This document shows positions 1-6,087 of a stretch of DNA of 9,932 nt, in pieces. The position numbers and the translations under genes were made by a program. Numbering within the stretch: the first letter of the stretch is position 1; every line of letters begins with the position of its first letter. The DNA is from Rhizobiaceae bacterium (GTDB taxonomy: Bacteria > Pseudomonadota > Alphaproteobacteria > Rhizobiales > Rhizobiaceae). The DNA lies in the NCBI GenBank assembly GCA_016793565.1, contig JAEUMA010000687.1, forward strand, positions 1 through 9,932. Reading direction: 5' to 3'. A model generated the notes under the pieces. The model saw only the letters and a program-made list of their open reading frames with translations. It made no database searches and was not told where the DNA came from.

Positions 1-54
1 CACTGGCTCCAGCGCGGTGACCAGGCCTTGTGCCAGCAGTGCGAAAGTGTCCAT
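1..54 (-). CDS. tctA: TctA, large membrane subunit of a tripartite tricarboxylate transporter (5' end only)
   Basis: Only the first 18 codons are inside the window; the gene runs off the left edge. They read MDTFALLAQGLVTALEPV, which fits the amphipathic start of TctA family proteins, whose full length is about 500 residues with many membrane spans. TctA would form the permease of a secondary transporter for citrate or other carboxylates, with TctB as small membrane partner and TctC as periplasmic receptor. The ATG is preceded by a purine-rich stretch (GGGGGGCTGAGGG) that can serve as ribosome binding site. It follows tctB after 59 bp on the same strand, in the usual C-B-A order of these operons. 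The assignment rests on the short N-terminus plus this context. Confidence 0.8.
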   Translation of the reverse strand, partial: MDTFALLAQGLVTALEPV

Positions 55-113
55 CCCTCAGCCCCCCGGATCGCGACCGCGGATGAGACCCGCCCCCACG
101 GACCGCATCCCCG

Positions 114-599
114 TCAGAAAAGCCGCTCCAACGGCCCGGCCGGCAGCGAAAGCTGCAGGCCCTTGGCAAAGATCAACCACACGACGAAGGCGACGGCGAT
201 CCCAACCGGCACCGTCATCCACAGCGGCCCGCGCCCAAAACCCTTGGCGGTGGCGGCGAACAGCACGCCGGTGGCGATTGAGAAGCCCAGCGTCTTCATG
301 GTCAGCATCTGCACGATCAGGCCGCCGAGGATCCACGCCATCGGAGGCAGCCGCTGCGCCTCGCGCTCTGGGAAGTCACCCCGCCATGCTTCCACCGCCG
401 TCCATATCGACAGGCCGAACAGGCCCGCGGCAACGATATAGGGAAAGGTCTTGGGACCGACCGGCGCATAGGCGGCGACGCCGCCCGCGCGCATGGTACT
501 CACCGCGATGGCGATGGCCGCCAGCGCCAGCGCCGCCGCAATCACCAGCGCGGCCCGGTCGGGACCGTGCAGGGAACCGACCCCGCCCTCGCCGCTCAT
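114..599 (-). CDS. tctB: TctB, small membrane subunit of a tripartite tricarboxylate transporter
   Basis: This 161-residue protein matches TctB in size and layout. A short cytoplasmic N-terminus is followed by about four hydrophobic segments, near residues 17-37, 52-70, 87-115 and 126-146. The family signature between the first two is seen as YAPVGPKTFPYIVAAGL (residues 44-60). TctB is the small integral membrane subunit that pairs with TctA in the inner membrane; its exact role in transport is unclear in the family. I chose the ATG at 599 because it overlaps the tctC stop codon in an ATGA arrangement, which implies translational coupling. A longer reading up to 725 would run deep into tctC and gives arginine-rich sequence unlike a membrane protein. 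tctA follows after 59 bp. Confidence 0.88.
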   Translation of the reverse strand: MSGEGGVGSLHGPDRAALVIAAALALAAIAIAVSTMRAGGVAAYAPVGPKTFPYIVAAGLFGLSIWTAVEAWRGDFPEREAQRLPPMAWILGGLIVQMLTMKTLGFSIATGVLFAATAKGFGRGPLWMTVPVGIAVAFVVWLIFAKGLQLSLPAGPLERLF

Positions 600-1546
600 T
601 GGACGAGGCCGATATCTTTCAGGATCGCGGCGGTAGCGGCGTTGTCTTTCTTCAGCTGCTCGGCAAAGGCGTCGCCGGCGAGGTAGGTGTTGGCCCACCC
701 CTTGTCGGCGAGAACCTTCTGCCACGAAGCCGACTGCACGAGCTTGTCGACGTCGGCCAGGATCGCCGCCTTTTGCTCGTCGCTGATGCCGGGAGCGGCG
801 GCCACCATGCGCCAGTTCTGGATCGACACGTCGACGCCCCCGTCCTTGAAGGTCGGGGCATCGATCCCTTCCACCCGCTCGTCGCTGGAGATGCCTATGA
901 GCCGCAGCGTGCCGGCCTTCACCTGCTCGGCAAACTCGCCATAGCCGGAGATGCCGACCGTCACCTGATTGCCCAGAATGGCGGCCAGCGCCTCGCCGCC
1001 GCCGGAGAAGGCGATGTAGTTGACCTTGGTGGGGTCGACGCCGGCCGCCTTGGCGATCAGGCCCGCCGTGATGTGGTCGGTGCCGCCAGCCGAGCCGCCC
1101 GCCCAGGATACGGAACCGGGGTCGGCCTTCAGCTTCTCGACCAGCCCGGCCATGTCCTTGATCTCAGAGGACGCCGGCACGACGATGGCCTCATACTCGC
1201 CGGTCAGGCGGGCGATCGGCGTGACCTGATCCAGCGTGACGGGCGAATTGTTGGTCAGGATGGCGCCGACCATCACGTAGCCACCGACGATGAGCTGGCT
1301 GGGATCGCCGTTCGACTGGTTGACGAACTGGGCGAGGCCGATGGTGCCGCCGGCGCCCGGAACGTTGGTCACCTGCACGCTGTCGGATATCTTCTCGTCC
1401 TGCAGCGCAGCCTGAAGGGACCGCGCCGTCTGGTCCCAGCCGCCGCCGGGTGCCGCGGGCGCCATGATCTTGTAGTCGGTGGCCAAGGCCTGGCCGGTCA
1501 TGACCAGGGTCGCCGCACCGGCGATCGCGAACAGCAGTCTACGCAT
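596..1546 (-). CDS. tctC: TctC, periplasmic substrate-binding receptor of a tripartite tricarboxylate transporter
   Basis: The 316-residue protein is a Bug/TctC family receptor that captures a carboxylate in the periplasm and delivers it to TctA/TctB. Residues 1-22 form a Sec signal peptide (MRRLL, hydrophobic core, ALA cleavage site before TDYKIM). The mature part has the two family ligand-loop signatures PGGGWDQTAR (33-42) and PGAGGTIG (63-70). The tryptophan in GGGWD resembles tricarboxylate/citrate-type TctC proteins more than the many Bug orphans, so citrate or a similar acid is my inference; substrate cannot be read from sequence. The ATG at 1546 has a GAGGAG ribosome binding site 8 nt upstream. 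A reading from 1702 adds 52 arginine-rich residues before the signal peptide and would cross the predicted promoter, so I reject it. The stop overlaps the start of tctB by 4 bp. Confidence 0.9.
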   Translation of the reverse strand: MRRLLFAIAGAATLVMTGQALATDYKIMAPAAPGGGWDQTARSLQAALQDEKISDSVQVTNVPGAGGTIGLAQFVNQSNGDPSQLIVGGYVMVGAILTNNSPVTLDQVTPIARLTGEYEAIVVPASSEIKDMAGLVEKLKADPGSVSWAGGSAGGTDHITAGLIAKAAGVDPTKVNYIAFSGGGEALAAILGNQVTVGISGYGEFAEQVKAGTLRLIGISSDERVEGIDAPTFKDGGVDVSIQNWRMVAAAPGISDEQKAAILADVDKLVQSASWQKVLADKGWANTYLAGDAFAEQLKKDNAATAAILKDIGLVQ

Positions 1547-1573
1547 GGAATTTGCTCCTCCCGAGAAACGCAG

Positions 1574-1594
1574 CCGGGAGGCGGGGCCCTCCGG
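1574..1594 (-). promoter_or_regulatory. Possible stem-loop in the tctC leader
   Basis: In the RNA of the minus strand the outer CCGG/CCGG arms, one mismatch, a G-U pair and an inner GG/CC step form an eight-position stem with a five-base loop. It lies about 14 nt before the GAGGAG of tctC, so it could affect ribosome access. GC-rich DNA forms such stems by chance, so confidence is low. Confidence 0.25.
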
Positions 1595-1663
1595 CCAGTA
1601 CCGGCGAGGATCGATACGATCCGCCGCCGATGCCCGTGCGCTCCTCCTGCGACCGGGCGACGC

Positions 1664-1694
1664 GACAAGTAAGCTTGGCGGCTCGCGGCTTGTC
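1664..1694. repeat. Inverted repeat over the tctC promoter candidate
   Basis: GACAAG at 1664-1669 and CTTGTC at 1689-1694 are perfect 6-bp inverted arms with a 19-bp spacer, so their centres are 25 bp apart. One arm overlaps the -35 element and the other the -10 element of the promoter candidate. This geometry would suit a dimeric regulator that blocks or controls tct transcription. No regulator gene for it is visible in the window. Confidence 0.3.
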
Positions 1695-1696
1695 AA
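1668..1696 (-). promoter_or_regulatory. Candidate sigma-70 promoter for tctCBA
   Basis: On the minus strand a perfect TTGACA (1696-1691) is followed after 17 bp by CTTACT (1673-1668). This approximates the rhizobial housekeeping pattern CTTGAC-N17-CTATAT, with a weak -10. It starts 12 bp after the trmB stop codon and would give a leader of about 115 nt before tctC. No clear rho-independent terminator separates trmB from it. Confidence 0.45.
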
Positions 1697-1708
1697 CCGC
1701 ACCTAAAG

Positions 1709-2407
1709 TCAGGTCCGGCGGAAGCTCCAATAGGCGGGGCTGCGCCCCTCGCGCAAAGCCTTGGCCTCGTAGCGGGTGCCCGGCCAACCCGGATACGGCT
1801 CTGACGGAGCGCGGCCGCCGAGATCGGCGACGAAGTCCGGGTGCGCGTCCAGCCGTTCGCACGTCCATTCGACGTAGCCGGAAATGTCGGAGGCGAACCG
1901 GAACAGGCCGCCCGGCCGCAGAACGCGGGCGAAACGGTCGAGATTGGCCTCGTTGACGAAGCGCCGCTTCCAGTGCCGGCGCTTGGTCCAGGGGTCCGGA
2001 TAGAACAGATCGATCCCGGCGATCGAGGCCGGCGGCAGCCAGTCGAGCAGCCTCGTGGCGTCGTCGTCGAACAGGCGCAGATTGGACAGCGCCGCCTCGG
2101 CCAGCGCCGCCGTCATCTTGGCCATGCCGTTGACGAAAGGCTCGACGCCGATGAAGCCGCTCGTCGGCTCCACGGTCGCTGCGGCCAGAAGATGCTCGCC
2201 GCCGCCAAAGCCGATCTCGATACGGACCCGTTCGACGGGAGCCTGGAACAGCGTTCGCAGATCGGAGGGAGGCGGGCTGGCAAGGTCCAGCCCGTAGCGG
2301 CGCAGTCCGCCTTCCAGCGCCTCGGCCTGGAAAGGTCGGATCGTCTTGCCTTTGCGGCGGCCGAAAAACGCTTCGGAGGCGCGCTTCGGCCGTTCGCTTC
2401 CCGACAT
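1709..2407 (-). CDS. trmB: tRNA (guanine-N7-)-methyltransferase TrmB
   Basis: The 232-residue protein transfers a methyl group from S-adenosylmethionine to N7 of guanine 46 in the variable loop of many tRNAs. It shows the TrmB landmarks in order. These are the SAM-binding loop EIGFGGGEHL (64-73), an acidic strand end IGVEPF (86-91), the core motif FYPDPWTKRRHWKRR (135-149) with catalytic/tRNA-contacting residues, and a C-terminal GTRYEAKALREGR (210-222). The length is typical for the bacterial single-subunit enzyme. The ATG at 2407 has AAGG 7 nt upstream. It sits 17 bp after the metK stop, so metK and trmB are probably one transcript. This places a SAM-using enzyme directly behind the SAM synthetase. 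A longer upstream reading overlaps metK in another frame and is rejected. Confidence 0.95.
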   Translation of the reverse strand: MSGSERPKRASEAFFGRRKGKTIRPFQAEALEGGLRRYGLDLASPPPSDLRTLFQAPVERVRIEIGFGGGEHLLAAATVEPTSGFIGVEPFVNGMAKMTAALAEAALSNLRLFDDDATRLLDWLPPASIAGIDLFYPDPWTKRRHWKRRFVNEANLDRFARVLRPGGLFRFASDISGYVEWTCERLDAHPDFVADLGGRAPSEPYPGWPGTRYEAKALREGRSPAYWSFRRT

Positions 2408-2424
2408 GGCCGGGCCTTGTCCGA

Positions 2425-3687
2425 TCAGGCGGCGACCGCCGTCTTCAGGGCCTTGACCAGGTCGGTGCGCTCCCAGGAGAAGGTGCCGTCGCGGCCGGGC
2501 TTGCGGCCGAAATGACCATAGGCCGTGGTCTTGGCGTAGATCGGCTTGTTGAGGTCCAGATGACGGCGGATGCCAGAGGGCGACAGATCCATAACCTCGC
2601 GCAGCGCCTTCTCGAGCTTCGCCTCGTCGACCTTGCCGGTGCCGTGCAGGTCGACGTAGATCGATAGCGGCTGGGCGACGCCGATGGCGTAGGCGAGCTG
2701 GATGGTGCAGCGGTCGGCGAGCTTGGCGGCCACCACGTTCTTGGCCAGGTAGCGCGCGGCGTAGGCTGCGGAGCGATCGACCTTGGTGGTGTCCTTGCCC
2801 GAGAACGCGCCGCCGCCATGAGGGGCTGCGCCGCCATAGGTGTCGACGATGATCTTGCGCCCGGTCAGGCCGGCGTCGCCGTCGGGACCGCCGATGACGA
2901 ACTTGCCGGTCGGGTTGATGTACCAGTTGCAGTCGGCGGCGATGCGCAGATCGCCGAGCGCCTCGCGGATGTAGGGCTCGACCACCTTGCGCACCTTCTT
3001 GGAATCCCACTTGGGATCGAGATGCTGGGTGGACAGCACGATCTGCGTGACGCTGTCGGGCTTGCCGTCGACATAGCTCACCGTGACCTGGCTCTTGGCG
3101 TCGGGGCCGAGCTTGCCGACATCACCCTTGCCCTCGCGGCGGGCGGCGGACAGCAGTTCCAGGATCTTGTGCGAATAGTAGATCGGCGCCGGCATCAGGT
3201 CGGGCGTCTCGCGGCAGGCATAGCCGAACATGATGCCCTGGTCGCCGGCGCCTTCCGAGTTGGCGTCGGCCGCCTTGTCGACGCCCTGGGCGATATCGGC
3301 CGACTGCGCGTGCAGCAGCACGTCGATCTTGGCGGTCTTCCAGTGGAAGCCGGACTGCTCGTAGCCGATGTTGCGGATCGCCTTGCGGGCGGCCGAGCGG
3401 AACTTGGACGGGTTGACCAGCGGATGGCCCTGCGCGTCCTTCAGCGGCTTGCCGTCCTTTCCGAGTTTGAGCAACGACGGCGGCACGCGGACCTCGCCGG
3501 CGATGACGACGCGGTTGGTGGTGGCCAGCGTCTCGCAGGCGACCCGCACGTCCCAGACGTTCATCCCGGACTTCTTCGCTTCGCGATAGACCAGATCGAC
3601 GATCTCGTCGGAAATGCGATCGCAAACCTTGTCCGGATGCCCCTCGGAAACCGACTCCGAGGTGAAAAGGTAGTTCTGCCGCTGCAC
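2425..3687 (-). CDS. metK: S-adenosylmethionine synthetase MetK
   Basis: MetK joins methionine and ATP to make S-adenosylmethionine, the main methyl donor, in the cytoplasm. From the GTG at 3687 it is 420 residues, as in other rhizobia. The E. coli enzyme is about 384; much of the difference lies in a loop near residues 74-92. Visible motifs are SESVSEGHPDK (10-20, ATP- and Mg-binding His17 and Asp19), GAGDQGIMFGY (146-156), GGGAFSGKD (291-299, phosphate loop) and GHFGR (391-395). The start is not trivial. An upstream GTG at 3738 gives 437 residues, but those extra residues are not family-like, have no ribosome binding site and would begin before the predicted transcription start. The GTG at 3687 has GAAGGGG 6 nt upstream and puts NYLFTSES at the usual position. 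trmB follows after 17 bp. Confidence 0.96.
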   Translation of the reverse strand: MQRQNYLFTSESVSEGHPDKVCDRISDEIVDLVYREAKKSGMNVWDVRVACETLATTNRVVIAGEVRVPPSLLKLGKDGKPLKDAQGHPLVNPSKFRSAARKAIRNIGYEQSGFHWKTAKIDVLLHAQSADIAQGVDKAADANSEGAGDQGIMFGYACRETPDLMPAPIYYSHKILELLSAARREGKGDVGKLGPDAKSQVTVSYVDGKPDSVTQIVLSTQHLDPKWDSKKVRKVVEPYIREALGDLRIAADCNWYINPTGKFVIGGPDGDAGLTGRKIIVDTYGGAAPHGGGAFSGKDTTKVDRSAAYAARYLAKNVVAAKLADRCTIQLAYAIGVAQPLSIYVDLHGTGKVDEAKLEKALREVMDLSPSGIRRHLDLNKPIYAKTTAYGHFGRKPGRDGTFSWERTDLVKALKTAVAA

Positions 3688-3693
3688 GGGATG

Positions 3694-3700
3694 CCCCTTC
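3694..3700 (-). promoter_or_regulatory. Ribosome binding site that decides the metK start
   Basis: GAAGGGG on the minus strand lies 6 nt before the GTG at 3687-3685. It supports this GTG rather than the in-frame GTG at 3738, which has no such signal. Confidence 0.65.
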
Positions 3701-3708
3701 GAGAAAAC

Positions 3709-3726
3709 GGCCGGCGAGGGCCGGCC
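3709..3726 (-). promoter_or_regulatory. Perfect GC stem-loop in the metK 5' leader
   Basis: GGCCGGC, loop CCTC, GCCGGCC form a perfect 7-bp stem. It is preceded by AAA and followed by GTTTTC, so it resembles a short intrinsic terminator or attenuator. The predicted transcription start is only about 7 nt upstream, which makes classical attenuation unlikely. A 5' stem that protects the mRNA or tunes access to the ribosome binding site 9 nt downstream is equally possible. It does not match any SAM riboswitch class that I know. Confidence 0.5.
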
Positions 3727-3739
3727 TTTGCGTGCCACG

Positions 3740-3769
3740 TGTTAGCGAGGCCGTGCTTGTGCCGTCAAG
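3740..3769 (-). promoter_or_regulatory. Candidate sigma-70 promoter for metK-trmB
   Basis: On the minus strand CTTGAC (3769-3764) is followed after 18 bp by CTAACA (3745-3740). This is close to the rhizobial consensus CTTGAC-N17-CTATAT. The expected transcription start is near 3733, leaving a leader of about 46 nt before the GTG at 3687. Confidence 0.5.
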
Positions 3770-3790
3770 CGCAAGGATTGCGCCATCCCT

Positions 3791-3822
3791 GCCAAAAGCG
3801 GGCAAAATTTGCCTCTTTTGCC
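3791..3822. repeat. Nested inverted repeat with four GGCAAAA-type half-sites
   Basis: On the plus strand the segment holds GCCAAAAG (3791-3798), then GGCAAA-A-TTTGCC (3801-3813, a perfect palindrome about one central base), then CTTTTGCC (3815-3822). The outer arms pair at 7 of 8 positions. The two left half-sites start 10 bp apart, one helical turn. It lies about 22-53 bp upstream of the metK -35 element and 47 bp after the stop of the XRE regulator. There is no T-run after it in the gene direction, so an operator fits better than a terminator. Confidence 0.5.
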
Positions 3823-3868
3823 GGTTTGTTTAACGGAGACGGCAGGGCGCAAGGCCGCCAGCCGACGT

Positions 3869-4273
3869 TCAATCGTCGCTGTCTTCGGCCAGCGCCTTGA
3901 CCAGGTCGAGGATGCGCCGGCGAACTTTCGGATCGGAGATCCGCACGAAGGCGCGGTTGAGCTGCATTCCCTCGGCGGTGTTCGGGATCTCGGCGACGTA
4001 GTCCGCGCCGTCCTCGGCCAGGCCGGAGCCATCGCGGCCGGGCGCTTCCTCGAAGAAGAACGCCACCGGCACGCCTAAAATCCGCGCGATCGCCTGCAGC
4101 CGGCTTGCGCCGACCCGGTTGGTGCCCTTTTCGTACTTCTGGATCTGCTGGAAGGTGATGCCGAGGTTCTCGCCGAGCCGCTCCTGGCTCATGCTGAGCA
4201 TGTTACGACGCAGCCTGATCCGTCCCCCCACATGGACGTCGATCGGGTTCGGCTTCTTCTTGTTTTCGACCAT
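3869..4273 (-). CDS. XRE-family helix-turn-helix transcriptional regulator (PraR/PhrR-like)
   Basis: This 134-residue protein has one XRE/Cro-C1 helix-turn-helix at about residues 16-70. It includes the stretch MSQERLGENLGITFQQIQK, followed by YEKGTNR, where the recognition helix lies. The C-terminal part (100-130) is a short helical tail containing LNRAFVRISDPKVRRRILDL. Sequence and position next to metK resemble the rhizobial regulators called PraR and PhrR. PraR is known in Azorhizobium and Rhizobium to control surface, biofilm and quorum-sensing traits; this identity is from memory and not checked. I chose the ATG at 4273, with GGAG 12 nt upstream. A TTG at 4291 would add six residues and place the GGAG inside the gene. 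It has its own promoter candidate with an inverted repeat, and metK begins 181 bp downstream. Confidence 0.88.
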   Translation of the reverse strand: MVENKKKPNPIDVHVGGRIRLRRNMLSMSQERLGENLGITFQQIQKYEKGTNRVGASRLQAIARILGVPVAFFFEEAPGRDGSGLAEDGADYVAEIPNTAEGMQLNRAFVRISDPKVRRRILDLVKALAEDSDD

Positions 4274-4320
4274 CGTTGCAGTCGTCTCCAAAAAACCGCC
4301 GAAGCCTCCCGATCCGGCAC

Positions 4321-4346
4321 GGCGCGACCATAGACTCGTTCGCGCC
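4321..4346. repeat. Inverted repeat at the promoter of the XRE regulator
   Basis: GGCGCGA (4321-4327) and TCGCGCC (4340-4346) are perfect 7-bp arms around a 12-bp spacer. They bracket the predicted -10 element, so a protein bound here could shut off the regulator gene. Autorepression, common for XRE proteins, is an inference. Confidence 0.4.
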
Positions 4347-4356
4347 GAAATGACAG
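4327..4356 (-). promoter_or_regulatory. Weak candidate promoter for the XRE regulator
   Basis: CTGTCA (4356-4351) and TATGGT (4332-4327) are separated by 18 bp, each matching four of six consensus positions. The 110-bp gap after lnt makes an own promoter plausible. The match is modest, and read-through from lnt cannot be excluded because no clear terminator follows lnt. Confidence 0.3.
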
Positions 4357-4383
4357 CGCCTTAAAACACGGTTTCCTAATATG

Positions 4384-5982
4384 CTATCGGCGGCTGCGCG
4401 AGACCGACCTCCGCAGCGAAGCACCGACACCGATAACGCCCAGAATGGCGACGACGACAAGGCCGTTGCGCTCCGGTCCCAGGCCGATGCGGGCCGGCGG
4501 CGCGGACAGCGGCAGTTCGATATCGATGATCCCGGCAGTGTTCATGGCGAGCGCGTCGTGGATGCGGCCGCTGCGATCGACGACGCCCGATATGCCGGTA
4601 TTGGCCGCGCGGACGAGAGGCAAGCCGGCCTCGACCGCGCGTATCTGCGCCTGCCTGAAATGCTGGTAGGGGCCGGGCGTATCGCCGAACCAGGCATCGT
4701 TGGTGACGTTGAGAAGCAGGTCCGCGACACCCGCCTGCGCGCCCACGAGTTCGGGAAAAATCACTTCATAGCAGATGAAGGGCAGGGCGCGCGCGCCGCC
4801 AGGCAGGACGAGCGGATGGCGCTCGGAACCTGCCTCGAAGGTCATCGGGCCGGCGACGAAGGCGTCGACGCCGATACGCGCCAGCAGGTCGGCGAACGGA
4901 AGGTACTCGCCGAACGGCACCAGATGAACCTTGTCAACCGCGTCGACGATCTCGCCCTTGTCGTCGATGGCGACCACGGAATTGTAGTAGCGCGGTTCGG
5001 CGCCGCCGCCCGCCCCACCCTCCTCGCGCACCGCGCCGGTGACCAGAAGCTGGCCGTCGGACAGCAGTTCGCCGATCGCCACCAATGCGTCCGGCCGGTC
5101 TGTGAAGAGGAACGGCACCGAGGTCTCCGGCCACACGATGACGGCTGGCAGCTGCTTGCCTTCGGAGGGCGGACGGCGGCTGAGTTCCAGCATCGACGCG
5201 AAAATGCGGTCGCGCACGCCGGCGTCCCACTTTTCGCTGAGGTCGATGTCGGGCTGGACGATGCGCAGCGACAGGGTCTTGTCCGCCGGCGCCGGAGGCA
5301 CCGAAAGGCGCCAATAGCCGAAACCGGCATGCAGGCCGACGAGCAGAACCCCGATCGCCAGTCCCAGTCGCTTGCCACCGCCGCCGGCCAGCAGTGCCGG
5401 CAAGGAGAATAGCAGCACGGCCAGCGCATTCATTCCGGCGAGGCCCACCGCCGAGGCACTCTGCATCAGCAGCGGCATCGGCATCGCGCCATAGCCGATC
5501 GCGTTCCAGGGAAACCCCGTGAACAGGAACGTTCGCAGCCATTCGATCAGGCCGAAAGCGGCCGCCAGCACGAACAGACGGCCCAGGCCGTCGCTCCAGA
5601 AAAGCCGCGCCAGCGCGGTGGCGAATGCATAGAAGAACGCCAGCAGCAGCGGGATGCCGAGGACTGCCAGCGGCAGCGCCCAGGCGAAGCTCTCCGCCTC
5701 GACCAGCAGCGCGCCGCCGATCCACCACAGGCCGGCCAGAAAATAGCCGAAGCCGAACCACCAGCCGACCGCGAAGGCCGGTAGAACGCGGCGCACGACC
5801 CCGCCAGGCCGGGCTGGCGAGGCCCCGTCGAGAAGCCAGACCAGCACCGGAAAGGAGACGAAGCCGGCCGCGAAGAAATCATAAGGCGCCTGCGCCAGCA
5901 CCAGTACGGCGCCCGCGGCAAAGGCCAGCAAGAGCCGGCGCCAGCCCCACAGCAGGATAATGCGGCCCGCCAGTCGCTCCAT
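4384..5982 (-). CDS. lnt: Apolipoprotein N-acyltransferase Lnt
   Basis: Lnt is the inner-membrane enzyme that adds the third fatty acyl chain to the N-terminal cysteine of lipoproteins, the last step before sorting to the outer membrane. The 532-residue length is normal. The N-terminal part holds about six membrane spans (roughly residues 15-225, including GFPWNAIGY at 156-164), and one more lies near the C-terminus (506-522). Between them is a nitrilase-like periplasmic domain. The catalytic triad is visible as Glu286 (VWPETSVPF), Lys351 (DKVHLVPFGEYLPF) and Cys404 (PFICYEVIFPEL), with the further conserved Glu359 and Glu406. The ATG at 5982 has a GGACGGGG purine stretch just before it. It follows corC after 105 bp, the same neighbour pair as ybeX-lnt in E. 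coli. Confidence 0.96.
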   Translation of the reverse strand: MERLAGRIILLWGWRRLLLAFAAGAVLVLAQAPYDFFAAGFVSFPVLVWLLDGASPARPGGVVRRVLPAFAVGWWFGFGYFLAGLWWIGGALLVEAESFAWALPLAVLGIPLLLAFFYAFATALARLFWSDGLGRLFVLAAAFGLIEWLRTFLFTGFPWNAIGYGAMPMPLLMQSASAVGLAGMNALAVLLFSLPALLAGGGGKRLGLAIGVLLVGLHAGFGYWRLSVPPAPADKTLSLRIVQPDIDLSEKWDAGVRDRIFASMLELSRRPPSEGKQLPAVIVWPETSVPFLFTDRPDALVAIGELLSDGQLLVTGAVREEGGAGGGAEPRYYNSVVAIDDKGEIVDAVDKVHLVPFGEYLPFADLLARIGVDAFVAGPMTFEAGSERHPLVLPGGARALPFICYEVIFPELVGAQAGVADLLLNVTNDAWFGDTPGPYQHFRQAQIRAVEAGLPLVRAANTGISGVVDRSGRIHDALAMNTAGIIDIELPLSAPPARIGLGPERNGLVVVAILGVIGVGASLRRSVSRSRR

Positions 5983-6043
5983 GCCCCGTCCACGTCGCGA
6001 GAATCACTCACAACGGTTTAGCAGGTGGCAATGTCTCGTCCAA

Positions 6044-6064
6044 ATGCGTCGGCGACAAACGCAT
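6044..6064 (-). other. Small stem-loop in the corC-lnt gap
   Basis: ATGCGT and ACGCAT form a perfect 6-bp stem with a 9-nt loop about 23 nt after the corC stop. Without a T-run it is a poor terminator. It may be chance or an mRNA processing or stability element. Confidence 0.2.
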
Positions 6065-6087
6065 CGCAAAGGCGGCTGGAACGTGCC

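Noticed and set aside
17..1672. A 551-codon open frame on the plus strand opposite tctC and tctB
   Set aside because: It is the GC-driven shadow of well-supported minus-strand genes. Its translation is arginine- and proline-rich without recognisable domain, and it runs straight across tctC, tctB and the gap before trmB.
3709..3726. The metK leader hairpin as a true rho-independent terminator of the XRE regulator gene
   Set aside because: It lies downstream of the metK promoter candidate and the following tract is only GTTTTC. It may be a 5' leader element instead, and I do not claim termination.
3685..3868. A SAM-II, SAM/SAH or other known SAM riboswitch before metK
   Set aside because: I could not recognise the conserved core of any known class, and the predicted leader of about 46 nt is short. 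A covariance-model search would settle this.
2818..3900. A 360-codon open frame on the plus strand opposite metK
   Set aside because: It is antisense to a highly conserved enzyme, has no family-like motifs, and crosses the metK promoter region and the end of the regulator gene.
4381..5412. A 343-codon plus-strand frame opposite lnt
   Set aside because: It is a shadow of lnt, whose catalytic triad and membrane spans are intact on the minus strand.
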